Source: Pelobates cultripes (Eukaryota > Chordata > Amphibia > Anura > Pelobatidae). Taken from it: 64,000 nt of DNA. How positions within the stretch are numbered: position 1 is the first letter of the stretch; every line of letters begins with the position of its first letter. The notes beneath the pieces are model-generated. The model made no database searches. It saw only the letters and a list, made by a program, of their open reading frames with translations, and was not told the DNA's origin. The DNA lies in contig OW240914.1 of assembly GCA_933207985.1 (NCBI GenBank), positions 207,510,813 to 207,574,812 of the forward strand. The letters run 5' to 3'. This document shows, piece after piece, positions 11,635 through 22,950 of the stretch. The position numbers and the translations under genes are program-made.

Positions 11635-14600
11635 GTGGGCCAGGGAGAGGACAATAGGTCCCCTCCATTATTCTAATTTAGGGCCCCCACCCACCGCTCA
11701 GTGGTGGGGGCTGGGGGGGAGGACAATACCTTATTGGTATTTAGGACCCCCAGGGGGGAGGACAATAGGTCCCCCTTATTCTAATTTAGGGCCCCCACCC
11801 ACCGCTCAGTGGGGAGGACAATAGGTCGGCTCCCCTTATTCTAATTTAGGGCCCCCACCCGCCGCTCAGGGATGGGGTTCGGGGGGGGAGGACAATAGGT
11901 CACCACCATATTGGTATTTAGGGCCCCCACCTGTCGCTCAGGGGTGGGGGTTGGAGGTGAGAACAATAGGACCCCCCAATTGGTATTTAGGACGCCCACC
12001 CACCGCTCAGGGGTGTGGGCCAGGGAGAGGACAATAGGTCCCCTCCATTATTCTAATTTAGGGCCCCCACCCACCGCTCAGTGGTGGGGGTTAGGGGGGA
12101 GGACAATACCTTATTGGTATTTAGGACCCCCAGGTCACCTGGTGGGGGGTAACACTGCTCAAGGGTGGGAGCCGGGGGGGTGGACAGTAGGTCACCCCCC
12201 TTATTCTAATTTAGGGCCGCAACCCGCTGCTCAGGGGGTGGGGCCCAGGGGAGAGGACAATAGGTCCCCTCCATTATTCTAATTTAGGGCCCCCACCCAC
12301 CGCTCAGTGGTGGGGGCTGGGGGGGAGGACAATACCTTATTGGTATTTAGGACCCCCAGGTCACCTGGTGGGGGGTAACACTGCTCAAGGGTGGGAGCCG
12401 GGGGGGTGGACAGTAGGTCACCCCCCTTATTCTAATTTAGGGCCCCCACCCGCTGCTCAGGGGGTGGGGCCCAGGGGAGAACAATAGTGTCCCCCCCAAT
12501 TGGTATTTAGGACGCCCACCCACCGCTCAGGGGTGTGGGCCAGGGAGAGGACAATAGGTCCCCTCCATTATTCTAATTTAGGGCCCCCACCCACCGCTCA
12601 GTGGTGGGGGCTGGGGGGGAGGACAATACCTTATTGGTATGTAGGACCCCCAGGTCACCTGGTGGGGGGTAACACTGCTCAAGGGTGGGAGCCAGGGGGG
12701 TGGACAGTAGGTCACCCCCCTTATTCTAATTTAGGGCCCCCACCCGCTCCTCAGGGGGTGGGGCCCAGGGGAGAACAATAGTGTCCCCCCCAATTGGTAT
12801 TTAGGACGCCCACCCACCGCTCAGGGGTGTGGGCCAGGGAGAGGACAATAGGTCCCCTCCATTATTCTAATTTAGGACCCCCACCCACCGCTCAGTGGTG
12901 GGGGCTGGGGGGGAGGACAATACCTTATTGGTATTTAGGACCCCCAGGGGGGAGGACAATAGGTCCCCCTTATTCTAATTTAGGGCCCCCACCCACCGCT
13001 CAGGGGGGAGGACAATAGGTCGGCTCCCCTTATTCTAATTTAGGGCCCCCACCCGCCGCTCAGGGGTGGGGTTCGGTGGGGGAGGACAATAGGTCACCAC
13101 CATATTGGTATTTAGGGCCCCCACCTGTCGCTCAGGGGTGGGGGTTGGAGGTGAGAACAATAGGACCCCCCATATTGATATTTAGGGCCCCCACCCACTA
13201 TTTAGGGGTGGGGACCAGGGGGGGAGGACAGTAGGTCACCCCCTTATTCTAATTTTGGGCCCCCACCCGCTGCTCAGTGTGTGGGGCCCGGGGGGAGGAC
13301 AATAGTGTCCCCCCCTATTGGTACTTAGGACCCCCACCCGCTGCTCAGGGGTGGGGGCCAGAGGGGAGGACAATAGGTCCCCTCCCTTATTCTAATTTAG
13401 GGCCCCCACCCGCCGCTCAGGGGTGGGGGCCGAGGGGGAGGACGATAGGTCCCCCCCTTATTCTGATTTAGGGTCCCCACCGCTCAGTGGTGGGGGCTGG
13501 GGGGAGGACAATAGGTCCCCCCCCTTATTCTAATTTAGGGCCCCCACCTGCCACTCAGGGGTGGGGGCAGAGGGAGGAGGACAATAGGTCGGCCCCCCTT
13601 ATTCTAATTTTGGGCTCCCACCAACAACACACCAACAAGTAAACAGTGAGCAGCCTGTGGCAGGTGGGGGCCCTGGATGACAATGGGGGAACCAATCGTG
13701 CGGCGTGTGGGGGCCCTAAATAGGAATAAGGGGGGGAACCTATTGTCATCCCCCCGGGCGGGTGGGGGCCCTAAATAAAAATGTTACTCCCCCCAGGTGA
13801 CTAGGGGTCCCCAAACCCCTAGTCACCCCTCCCAAAAAAATTAATAATCATCTACCTACGCCCCTCACCCTAAAAATAGTGAGGGGGAACAATAAGTGCC
13901 TGTAAAAAAAGAAATACAACTTTGTTGTGTAATTTGACTCATAACAACACTCTGATTGGTTGCTTTCAATCAACCAGAGAGTTAAGAGTCAAATTAAACA
14001 GCGTGGGAAAATTCCAAAGAACTTTCCCACGCTGTGTAAAATGACACAGAACACTCTGATTGGTTGGATTTCAAGCCAACCAATCAGAGTGCTGTGACAG
14101 GTAAATGTAGAGACTTGCCTGTCAGTCTCTTCATTGACCTGTCAGAGCACTGATTGGTTGGCTTAAATCAACCAATCAGAGTGCTCTGAGTTTATGGACC
14201 CCTAGTCACCTGGTGGGGGGTAACATTTTTACTAAGGTCCTCCACCCGCCGCTCAGGGGTGGGGGACAGGGGGAGGACAATAGGTCCCCCTTTATTCTTA
14301 TTTAGGGCCCCCACCTGCAACTCAGGGGTGGGACGATAGGCCCCCCATTATTCTAATTTAGGTCCCCCACCCACAGCTCAAGGGTGGGAGCCGGGGGAGG
14401 ACAGTAGGTCACCCCCCTTATTCTAATTTAGGGCCCCAACCCGCTGCTCAGGGGGTGGGGCCCAGGGGAGAACAATAGTGTCCCCCCAATTGCTATTTAG
14501 GACCCCCACCCACTGCTCAGGGGTGGGGGCCAGGGAGAGGACAATAGGTCCCCTCCATTATTCTAATTTAGGGCCCCCATCCACCGCTCAGTGGTGGGGG

Positions 14601-17150
14601 TAGGGGGGAGGACAATAGATCCCCCCTTATTCTAATTTAGGACCCCCACCTGATGCTCAGGGGTGGGGGCCGGGGGGGAGGACAATAGGTTGGCTCCACT
14701 TATTCTAATTTAGGACCCCCACCCGCCGCTCAGGGGTGGGGGCCGAGGGGGAGGACGATAGGTCACCCCCTTATTCTGATTTAGGGTCCCCACCGCTCAG
14801 TGGTGGGGGCCGGGGGGGAGGACAATATGTCGGCTCCCTTTATTCTAATTTAGGGCCCCCACCCGCCACTCAGGGGTAGGGTTCGGGGGGGAGGACAATA
14901 GGTCACCACCATATTGGTATTTAGGGCCCCAATCCACCGCTCAGTGGTGGGGGCTGGGGGGGAGGACAATAGGTCCCCCCCATATTGATATTTAGGGCCC
15001 CCACCTGCCGCTCAGGGGTGGGGCCATGGGGGGAGGACAGTAGGTCACCACCATATTGGTATTTAGGGCCCCCATCCACCGCTCAGTGGTGGCGGCTGGG
15101 GAGGAGGACAATAGGTCCCCCCCTTATTCTAATTTAGGATCCCCACCTGACGCTCAGGGGTGGGGGCCGGGGGGAGGACAATAGGTCTGCTCCCCTTATT
15201 CTAATTTAGGGCCCCCACCCGCCGCTCAGGGGTGGGGGCCAGGGAGAGGACAATAGGTCCCCTCCATTATTCTAATTTAGGGCCCCATCCACCGCTCAGT
15301 GGTGGGGGCTGGGGGGGGGACAATAGGTCCTCCTTATTCTAATTTAGGACCCCCACCTGATGCTCAGGGGTGGGGGCCGGGGGGGGAGGACAATAGGTTG
15401 GCTCCCCTTATTCTAATTTAGGGCCCCCACCCACCGCTCAGGGGTAGGGTTCAGGGGGGAGGACAATAGGTCACCACCATATTGGTATTTAGGGCCCCCA
15501 CCTGCCGCTCATGGGTAGGGGTCGGGGGGGAGGACAATAGGTCACCCCCTTATTCTAATTTAGGGCCCCCACTCGCTGCTCATGGGTAGGGCACAGGGGA
15601 AGGACAATACCTTATTGGAATTTAGGGCCCCCACCCGCCGCTCAGGGGTGGGGACCAGGGGGGGAGGACAGTAGGTCACCCCCTTATTCTAATTTAGGGC
15701 CCCCACTCGCTGCTCAGGGGTAGGGCACAGGGGAAGGACAATACCTTATTGGAATTTAGGACCCCCACCCGCCGCTCAGGGGTGGGGGCCAGGGGGGAGG
15801 ACAATAGGTCCCCCCTTATTCTAATTTAGGCCCCCCACCCACCACTCAGGGGGAGGACAATAGTTTGGCTCCCCTTATTCTAATTTAGGGCCCCCACCCA
15901 CCGCTCAGGGGTGGGGTTCAGTGGGGAGGAAAATAGGTCACCACCATATTGGTATTTAGGGCCCCCACCTCCCGCTCAGGGGTGGGGGTCAGAGGGGAGG
16001 ACAATAGGTCCCCCCCATATTGGTATTTAGGGCCCTCACCCGCCGCTCAGGGGTGGGGACCAGGAGGGGAGGACAGTAGGTCACACCCCTTATTCTAATT
16101 TAGGGCCCCCACCCACCACTCAGGGGGAGGACAATAGTTCGGCTCCCCTTATTCTAATTTAGGGCCCCCACCCACTGCTCAGGGGTGGGGTTCAGTGGGG
16201 AGGACAATAGGTCACCACCATATTGGTATTTAGGGCCCCCACCTCCCGCTCAGGGGTGGGGGTCAGAGGGGAGGACAATAGGTCCCCCCCATATTGGTAT
16301 TTAGGACCTCCACCCGCCGCTCAGGGGTGAGGACAATAGATCCCCTCCCTTATTCTAATTTAGGGCCCCCACCCGCCGCTCAGGGGTGGGAGCCGAGGGG
16401 GAGGACGATAGGTTCCCCCCTTATTCTGATTTAGGGTCCCCACCGCTCAGTGGTGGGGGCTGGGGGGGAGGACAATAGATCCCCCCCTTATTCTAATTTA
16501 GGGCCCCCACCTGCCACTCATGGGTGGGGGTCTGGGGGAGGACAATAGGTCGGCCCCTTATTTTAATTTAGGGCCCCCACCCGCCGCTCAGGGGTAGGGC
16601 CCAGGGGGAGGACAATAGGGTTTCCACCCTTATTGGTATTTAGGACCCCCACCTGATGCTCAGGGGTGGGGGCCGGGGGGGGAGGACAGTAGGTCGGCTC
16701 CCCTTATTCTAATTTAGGGCCCCCACCCGCCGCTCAGGGGTGGGGTTCAGGGTGGAGGACAATAGGTCACCACCATATTGGTATTTAGGGCCCCCACCTG
16801 CCGCTCAGGGGTGGGGGTCGGAGGGGAGGACAATAGGTCCCCTCCATATTGGTATTTAGGGCCCCCACCCGCCGCTCAGGGGTGGGGACCAGGGGGGGAG
16901 GACAGTAGGTCACCCCCCTTATTCTAATTTAGGGACCCCACCCGCTGCTCAGGATGTGGGGCCCTGGGGGAGGACAATAGTGTCCCCCCCTATAGGTATT
17001 TAGGACCCCCACCTGCCGCTCAGGGGTGGGGGCCAGGGGGGAGGACAATAGGGTCCCCCCCTTATTGGTATTTAGGGCCCCCACCTGCTGCTCAGGGGTG
17101 GGGGCCAGGGGGACCCCCTTATTCTAATTTAGGGCCCTAAAGGGGGAGGG
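11635..17150. repeat. G/C-skewed satellite, about 70-bp unit
   Basis: A unit of about 70 bp repeats for 5.5 kb: GGGCCCCCACCCGCCGCTCA, GGGGTGGGGGCC, GGGGGGAGGACAATAGGTC, then either CCTTATTCTAATTTA or CCATATTGGTATTTA. The CCCCCACC and GGTGGGGG halves can pair, so each unit can form a short hairpin, and G runs are dense. The two kinds of spacer alternate irregularly. Higher-order duplications are visible: the block starting GGACGCCCACCCACCGC occurs at about 11990, 12508 and 12803. Open frames in it are by-products of the repeat. The array is interrupted at 13620-14235. Confidence 0.92.
13620..14235. repeat. Inverted fold-back core inside the satellite
   Basis: Here the satellite unit briefly runs in reverse complement (GTGGGGGCCCTAAATA, GAACCTATTGTCATCC), then a unique core follows. 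The core is bounded by inverted arms: AAAATGTTACTCCCCCCAG, GTGACTAGGGGTCC at about 13779-13812 and GGACCCCTAGTCAC, CTGGTGGGGGGTAACATTTT at about 14197-14230. Between them lie more inverted repeats, including ACACTCTGATTGGTTG, CCAACCAATCAGAGTG near 14050-14092 and GATTGGTTG, CAACCAATC near 14151-14177. The pattern is that of a fold-back transposon or the ancestral seed of the array. No coding sequence is present. Confidence 0.8.
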
Positions 17151-17184
17151 GTGGACACTTGGGGTTAATTTTTATTTTTTTTAA

Positions 17185-17410
17185 CAGTGAGCAGCCACAG
17201 GACACAGGCTGCTCACTGTTGAATAGACATGCCCCTACTCGTGGTATAGTGAGTAGTGGCAGACTTTACTAATACTAAGTAATCTTTACTTAGTATTAGT
17301 AAATTTGACTGAAAGACCAATTTAGGTCTTTCAGCCTTTTGGTAGATAACTCCCTAATTCCCACGATATGAGGGAGCTATCTACTAAGCGGCTGCAAGAG
17401 AACATCCGAA
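17185..17410. repeat. Cluster of four perfect or near-perfect hairpins at the satellite's right end
   Basis: Consecutive inverted repeats are ACAGTGAGCAGCC with GGCTGCTCACTGT, TTTACTAATACTAAGTAA with TTACTTAGTATTAGTAAA, CTGAAAGACC with GGTCTTTCAG, and GTAGATAACTCCCT with AGGGAGCTATCTAC. The first arm, ACAGTGAGCAGCCTGTGG, also occurs in the inverted segment near 13648, tying this block to the satellite. A related fragment without the array is at 42835-42935. This is probably the terminal part of the parent element. Confidence 0.75.
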
Positions 17411-17459
17411 GTGCCGAAGTCCCGAATTTCGGAATGCCGAACCGAATATTTTGCCCATG

Positions 17460-17640
17460 CACATCCATATATGGATCAGTGCTTGCGTGTGTCAGTGAGC
17501 ATGTGTGTGTAATTGTGTGTGTGTCACTGAGCATTGTGAGTATGGGTCAGTGTGTGTGTCTGTTTGTTTCAATCTGTGTGTGGCAGTGAGTGTCTTTTAA
17601 TGGATCAGTCTGTGTGTATGTATATGATGGCAAACAAGGG
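17460..17640. repeat. GT-rich degenerate microsatellite
   Basis: Interrupted TGTGTG runs with GTCAGTGAGCATGTG motifs. The short frames on either strand here are simple-sequence artefacts. Confidence 0.6.
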
Positions 17641-17926
17641 AGGGATCTGCACTCTCATCACCTGTAGACACTCTTTGTGGTTGGCAAGCCCCAAATCTAT
17701 ATAGTAAGAACAAAGTGGTCCAGGCACTCAAAGTGTTCATAAAGCAGCAGATTTATTGGCAAAACATGCTGAAAATAGCAACATTTCGATCCCCTTGACA
17801 AAGATCCTATAGGGGATTGAAACTTTGCTGTATTGGGATTTCCCGAGTATAATTCATGTATCTTAATATATGTGTTTATACATTGTAAAGATAGTATACT
17901 ATATATAGTATTATTTTAAATATTTC
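17641..17926. repeat. Interspersed repeat fragment, unassigned
   Basis: It contains GCAGATTTATTGGCAAAACA, ACATTTCGATCCCCTTGAC and an imperfect inverted pair around ATCCTATAGGGGATTGAAAC. Text of this kind is common in amphibian genomes in my recollection, but I cannot name the family and see no ends. Confidence 0.35.
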
Positions 17927-17950
17927 AAAAAGTTAGAATTTTGTATAAAA

Positions 17951-18102
17951 CAAATCTGTTGCTATGTAATACCACTCTTTGTTAATATTTATGGACTGTC
18001 ATTCATTTCCGAATGTCCCTTTAACCTCTCCTTCCTACCCCCTTTTCATTTCTGTACCCCCACCTTATTTTGAAATGCCAATAAACTTTAATTTGAAAGA
18101 AA
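17951..18102 (+). mobile_element. Very short polyadenylated retroposon insertion (LINE 3' end) with target duplications
   Basis: About 152 bp ending in AATAAACTTTAATTTG (signal at 18080-18085) plus an A-rich tail. It is flanked by AAAAAGTTAGAATTTT, GTATAAAA at 17927-17950 and AAAAAGTTAGAATTTT, TATAAAA at 18103-18124, a 22-24 bp direct repeat with one indel. This is the signature of target-primed reverse transcription with severe 5' truncation. The source family, perhaps L1-like, cannot be fixed from so little sequence. Confidence 0.75.
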
Positions 18103-20928
18103 AAAAAGTTAGAATTTTTATAAAATGCTCACATTGACTGTGTTGGAATTTAATATAAATTCCAACACAGTCAAGAGATATCATAAGGGAAATTTCACAC
18201 CTCACAACATATTTATTAAATATAGTGGTAATTAAGCATAATATTACATTTCAGTGCTCCTGTAATCAAAACTCCACTGTCCATATCTGCAAACAAACTG
18301 AAATTGCAGGATAATACTCTTGACTTACCAGTTCATTTATAAACAAAATTAACATGTAAGCAACAATCGATTGCCCAAATAAATAAGAATCAAAGCATTG
18401 TTTAGCATACATATACCCCAACTGAAAACATGAATGCATCTAATCATGCAATTTTCCATCTGAGGTATATGTAAAAGCCCAGACCTTCTGTGGCTGTCCA
18501 ATCACAGACTTCCCAATGTAATCTTTCCAAGGCAAGTTCTCGAACCAATTGCTGCCTCTCGAGTTTAGCTCCACTGAGTGAAACAACCAGGAAGTAACAG
18601 GACCGATTGTCTGATTGACAACCAGGAGGGTGTAATAAGGTTAATTTATAAAAGTGCCATTTTCTATTGAATTCTGCCTTTTTTGTAAAATGAAAAAAGA
18701 AGACACACTCTTTACACAAAGCATTTTGGTACGTTAAGTTCTTTAGGGATCTGGAATGTCCCTTTAATTATGGAACTGCGAATCACTGACAGCAGTATCA
18801 CCCACAAATTGTCATAACAGAAATCATAATTTGATGCGAGTTTAATAAATAGCTTTTGATACTATAGTAGGCAGCCGTTGAATGAAGGGAAAGATGACTA
18901 AATGATACTGGTTTTCTATCCACCTGCACTATTTCCAAGTCAATTGCTTTAAGGTTTTTTTTTTTTTTTTTTTTTTTAAATAGTTTCTTTAGAGACCTAC
19001 TAATTATAGGAGAACTTTGAGCTCAATTTATCTGAGCTAGATCTATTCAACCTCTTTTGGTGATAAATTTACAATTTTAAAGCCATAAGCAACTGTTACA
19101 GTTATCAAGGTTTTAACTGTGTTTGTGCTCTCCTTAAAGATAAAAGTGATCCTACACAGCTGGCCAAGCATCTGTTATACTGGGAAGTGGTATTTAGTGC
19201 CAAAGAAGATATAACAGTTGTGTATAATACATTGTATTTTTATGTTATGGAACTGTGTTGTATGTATGGAATCTGAAACTACATTCTGTGTTTGAACAAA
19301 AACCTTAAAACGGAATGTGGTTTTAACAGAAAAAATACCTATTGAGTCACCATTAGGCTTATTGACCCATATTTAATTATATCGGCTGAAAATGGTCAAT
19401 AAATATTCGAACAGCAGTCTCCATCTATCTGAAAGTACCACTAGAGATATATCTCACTCCAGTCTCATTTAAAAAAACACTCAATCCCCCGTGTAAGAGG
19501 CACACTGAATCAATGCTTCATGATGTGCAAATGCTGAATTTTATTATATGATGTGCAAATGCTGAATTTTTTGTGTGTGTTATGTATGAGAATACTCACC
19601 TTGTGGATTGAGTCAATAATAAAGAAAAAAAATAATTAGCATTTAAATATTGACTGGTAAGAATTTTGTGAAGAAAGAAAATGTAAAACAAACAAACAAA
19701 ACAAACATTTGGTAAAGTAAAAAGTATGACCAGGTTATATTTATACAATGTATATGGCAAAACAAATGCTATATATTAAATCAAATTATTTTCAGAGTAT
19801 CATTTAACATTAATACCCTTTCTAAATCCTTTAGTTAAAAAAAACAGCAGAGATTCTTAATTGGTTTGACAGCTGGAAATAGTAGACATACTTAAAAGGC
19901 TGGGATTTTGTATTCACAATACACAGAGATTACAAGAACATCAGCCATAATCATTAGACTAAAGATTGATTGCCGAGGAGGGGGTTAGTGCCATTTTTTA
20001 GGATTCCGTGGCAAAAGGGCCTTTCCACCTCTCCTTAATGATGTGTCACTCACAGATCTTCTTAAGCATTCCTCGAATAACCTCTAAATCTCTCAAGAAC
20101 AGTAGTGGTCATCCTTTGGAGCACAGGACACTGCTATTACATCCTTACCAAACTAAAGCTTGTTATGTATGTATGTATAGGTACCTTCTGACAAAGACTT
20201 ACTATGGTTCACTCCACTGACCCATAAATAATGGTGTAATGCATGTGGGTGGCCTAATTCCTTAGGTAAATGTGCAGCTGAGAGAGAGGTCCTGTCTCTT
20301 AGAAGTAAACTGTTTGGATCCCATATAATCATTGAAATGATCGACTTAGAAATACATAATAATAATGACAAGGGTGGAAAACACCAAATTCATTCAATGT
20401 TATTCTTACATACTATACATTTTTACTTTATTTAGGATATGATAGGTGAAACATTCAAAGTTTAACTAAACATTGCGCACTTCACACATCACTTCAAATG
20501 CATTCAATGCCATTTTTAAATAAATGATAACAGAAGTAAAAACAATGCAAATATGACTGACACTGACAGCTATGGTTGCCACCTATAATAAGGACGGGGC
20601 AAATATCAGTTAAATATAAATCTATACATTTGCTGTCAATTTTGCCAATACAAATGAATAAATTGAATTTGCATACCTATCTTAAGCTGACTTTATCTTC
20701 CATTTGTTTTGTGGTTGACGATTCACTTAAATTAAATTTTATAATAAATCAAAAAAATGATTCTAGCACAAAATCAACATGAAGAAAACCCCCCCAAAAA
20801 CAATAATACTTATTGTTTTCAGAGGCATCTCATGGTCAAATGTAGTCTGATTTTACAAAGCTGCAAAACCTAAACAACAAACAGCAACCTAACACTGTAA
20901 TATGCTAATATTAAAAAAATCCAAGATA
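18103..20928. other. AT-rich intergenic DNA with TTAA-type repeat fragments
   Basis: A hairpin TTGACTGTGTTGGAATTT, AAATTCCAACACAGTCAA lies near 18133-18174. GAATGTCCCTTTAA occurs near 18766, as it does at 18014-18023 inside the retroposon, and resembles the end of a TTAA-type DNA element, but I cannot pair it with a partner end. A poly-T run is at 18956-18977, and a 22-bp tandem duplication (ATGATGTGCAAATGCTGAAT) lies near 19518-19570. No gene is seen. Confidence 0.5.
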
Positions 20929-20930
20929 TA

Positions 20931-22342
20931 CAGTGAGGAAAAAAAGTATTAAACCCCTGCTGATTTTGAATGTTTGTCCACTGACAAAAATGATCAGTCC
21001 AGAAAAACGCATGTCATAAAAGTTATACATTGATTTGCATGTCAATGAGTGAAATGGGTATTTGATCCCCTGTAAATCAGCAAGATTTCTGGCATCCAAG
21101 TGTCTTTTATACAAGTAACAAACTGAGATTAGGAGCACTCTCTTAAAGGGAGTGCTCCTAATCTCAGCTCATTACCTGTATAACAGACACCTGTCCACAG
21201 AAGCAATCAATCAGATTCCAAACTCTCCACCATGGCCAAGACCAAAGAGCTGTCCAAGGATGTTAGGGACAATATTGTAGACTTACACAAGGCTGGAATG
21301 GACTGCAAGACTATAGCCAAGCAGCTTGGTGAGAAGGTGACAACAGTTGGTGCGATTATTTACAAATGGAAGAAACACAAAGTAACTGTCAGACTCCCTC
21401 GGTCTGGTGCTCCATGCAAGATCTCACATCGGGGAGTTTCAATAATCATGAGAATGGTGAGAAATCAGCCCAGAACTACACTGATCTTGTAAATGATCTC
21501 AAAGCAGCTGGGACCATAGTCACCAAGAAAACAATTGGTAACACCATACGCCGTAAAGGACTGAAATCCTGCAGCATCCGCAAGGTCTGCCTGCTCAAGA
21601 AAGAACATATACAGGCCCGTCTGAAGTTTGCTAATGAACATCTGAATGATTCAGAGGAGAACTGGGTGAAAGTGTTGTGGTCAGATGAGACCAAAATCAA
21701 GCTCTTTGGCATCAACTCAACTTGCTTTAAAACATGGAGGTGGAAACACTATGCTTTGTGGGTGTTTTTCTGCTAAGGGGACAGGATAACTGCACCGCAT
21801 CAAGGGGACGATGGACAGGGCCAGGTACTGTCAAATCTTGGGTGAGAACTTCTTACCTCAGCCAGAGCATTGAAAATGGGTTGTGGATGGGTATTTCAGC
21901 ATGACAATGACCCAAAACACACAGCCAAGGAAACAAAGGAGTGGCTCAAGAAGAAGCACATTAAGGTCCTGGAGTGACCTAGCCAGTCTCCAGACCTTAA
22001 TCCCATAGAAAATTTGTGGAGGGAGCTGAAGGTTCAAGTTGCCAAACGTCAGCCTCGAAACCTTAATGACTTGGAGAGGATCTGCAAAAGAGGAATGGGA
22101 CAAAATCCCTCCTGAGATGTGTGCAAACCAGGTGGCCAACAACAAGAAAAGTCTGACCTCTGTGATTGCCAACAAGGGTTTTGCCACTAAGTACTAGTCG
22201 AAGGGATCAAATACGTATTTCACTCATTGACATGCAAATCAATTTATAACTTTTTTTACATGCATTTTTCTGGATTATTTTTTTTGTTATTCTGTCTCTC
22301 ACTGTTAAAATACACCTACCATTAAAATTATTGACTGATCAT
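20931..22342 (+). mobile_element. Tc1/mariner-family DNA transposon (Tc1 type), damaged, right end truncated
   Basis: The left terminal repeat starts CAGTGAGGAAAAAAAGTATT right after a TA target dinucleotide (20929-20930). The right end carries the inverted counterpart (GTATTTCACTCATTGACATG, TTTTTCTGGATT) but stops at GACTGATCAT and so lacks the outermost ~45 bp. Compared with the right copy, the left terminal repeat has lost about 57 bp between ATGATCAGT and CCAGAAAAACGCATG. A near-perfect 40-bp palindrome (GATTAGGAGCACTCTC, GGGAGTGCTCCTAATC) lies before the transposase start. L2 sequence abuts its right end. Confidence 0.9.
21232..22196 (+). pseudogene. Tc1-type transposase, frameshifted and with a premature stop
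   Basis: This once encoded the enzyme that cuts and pastes the element. The start [19 protein letters not shown], with the paired helix-turn-helix DNA-binding domain behind it ([20 protein letters not shown]), is the usual Tc1 N-terminus. The frame breaks near 21450-21490 and resumes in another frame (TIVTKKTIGNTIRRKGL). The first catalytic Asp is in VLWSDETKIKLFG; after another break the second is in [11 protein letters not shown] near 21898. A TGA sits where Trp is expected after IKVLE. The third acidic residue is in [11 protein letters not shown] near 22000. The ATG at 21232 was chosen because it matches the family start. It cannot make active protein. Confidence 0.9.
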
Positions 22343-22950
22343 ACAGCAGGAAACACTCTTGATCTCACCTTCACCAATCTCTGTACCGCCTCTAATCTCC
22401 CCAATATTCCTTTTCCTCTATCTGACCACCATCTGCTGACTTTTGACATCGGCATACCTAAGACCCAATTGGTACCACCGTCTGAACATCAATGTCACAT
22501 AAACCTCCAATGTCTTGACCTAGAGCATTTCTCCACTAATCTCCAAACACTCCTTTTACCTATCTCAAACCTCACCTGTCCTAGCTCTGCAACCTCCTTC
22601 TACAATTCCACCCTCTCCTCACCCTCAAAATGCAGCAAGCACCCCTAACAACAACCTTGGCACACTAAGCTGACTCGATATCTCCAAACATGCTCCAGAA
22701 CTGCTGAACGCTGTTGGAGAAAGTTTCACTGTGTGTCTAACTTTCTCCACTATAAACTTATGCTGCGCTCATACAGCTTGGCTCTTACCTCTGAAAAAGT
22801 AAATTACTTCATTGCCTTCATAATCACACTCTTCCGCGAACCCAAAGAACAATTTCACACATTTAACCATCTTCTTCACCCTATTGTTCCTCCTCCGCCT
22901 ACTAACTTGACTGCCTCAGACTGTGCAACTCACTTCACTGACAAGATGTC

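Noticed and set aside
11911..13471. Frames of 60-120 codons rich in Gly, Pro and Arg in the satellite
   Set aside because: They repeat with the 70-bp unit and shift with its indels; no independent evidence for coding.
11535..17150. Possible CRISPR-like or bacterial repeat array
   Set aside because: Units are contiguous with no unique spacers, and the surroundings are vertebrate transposons; it is a satellite.
22331..22648. Apparent independent gene with TDHTAGNTLDL
   Set aside because: It is the end of an L2 endonuclease and is continuous with the RT further on.
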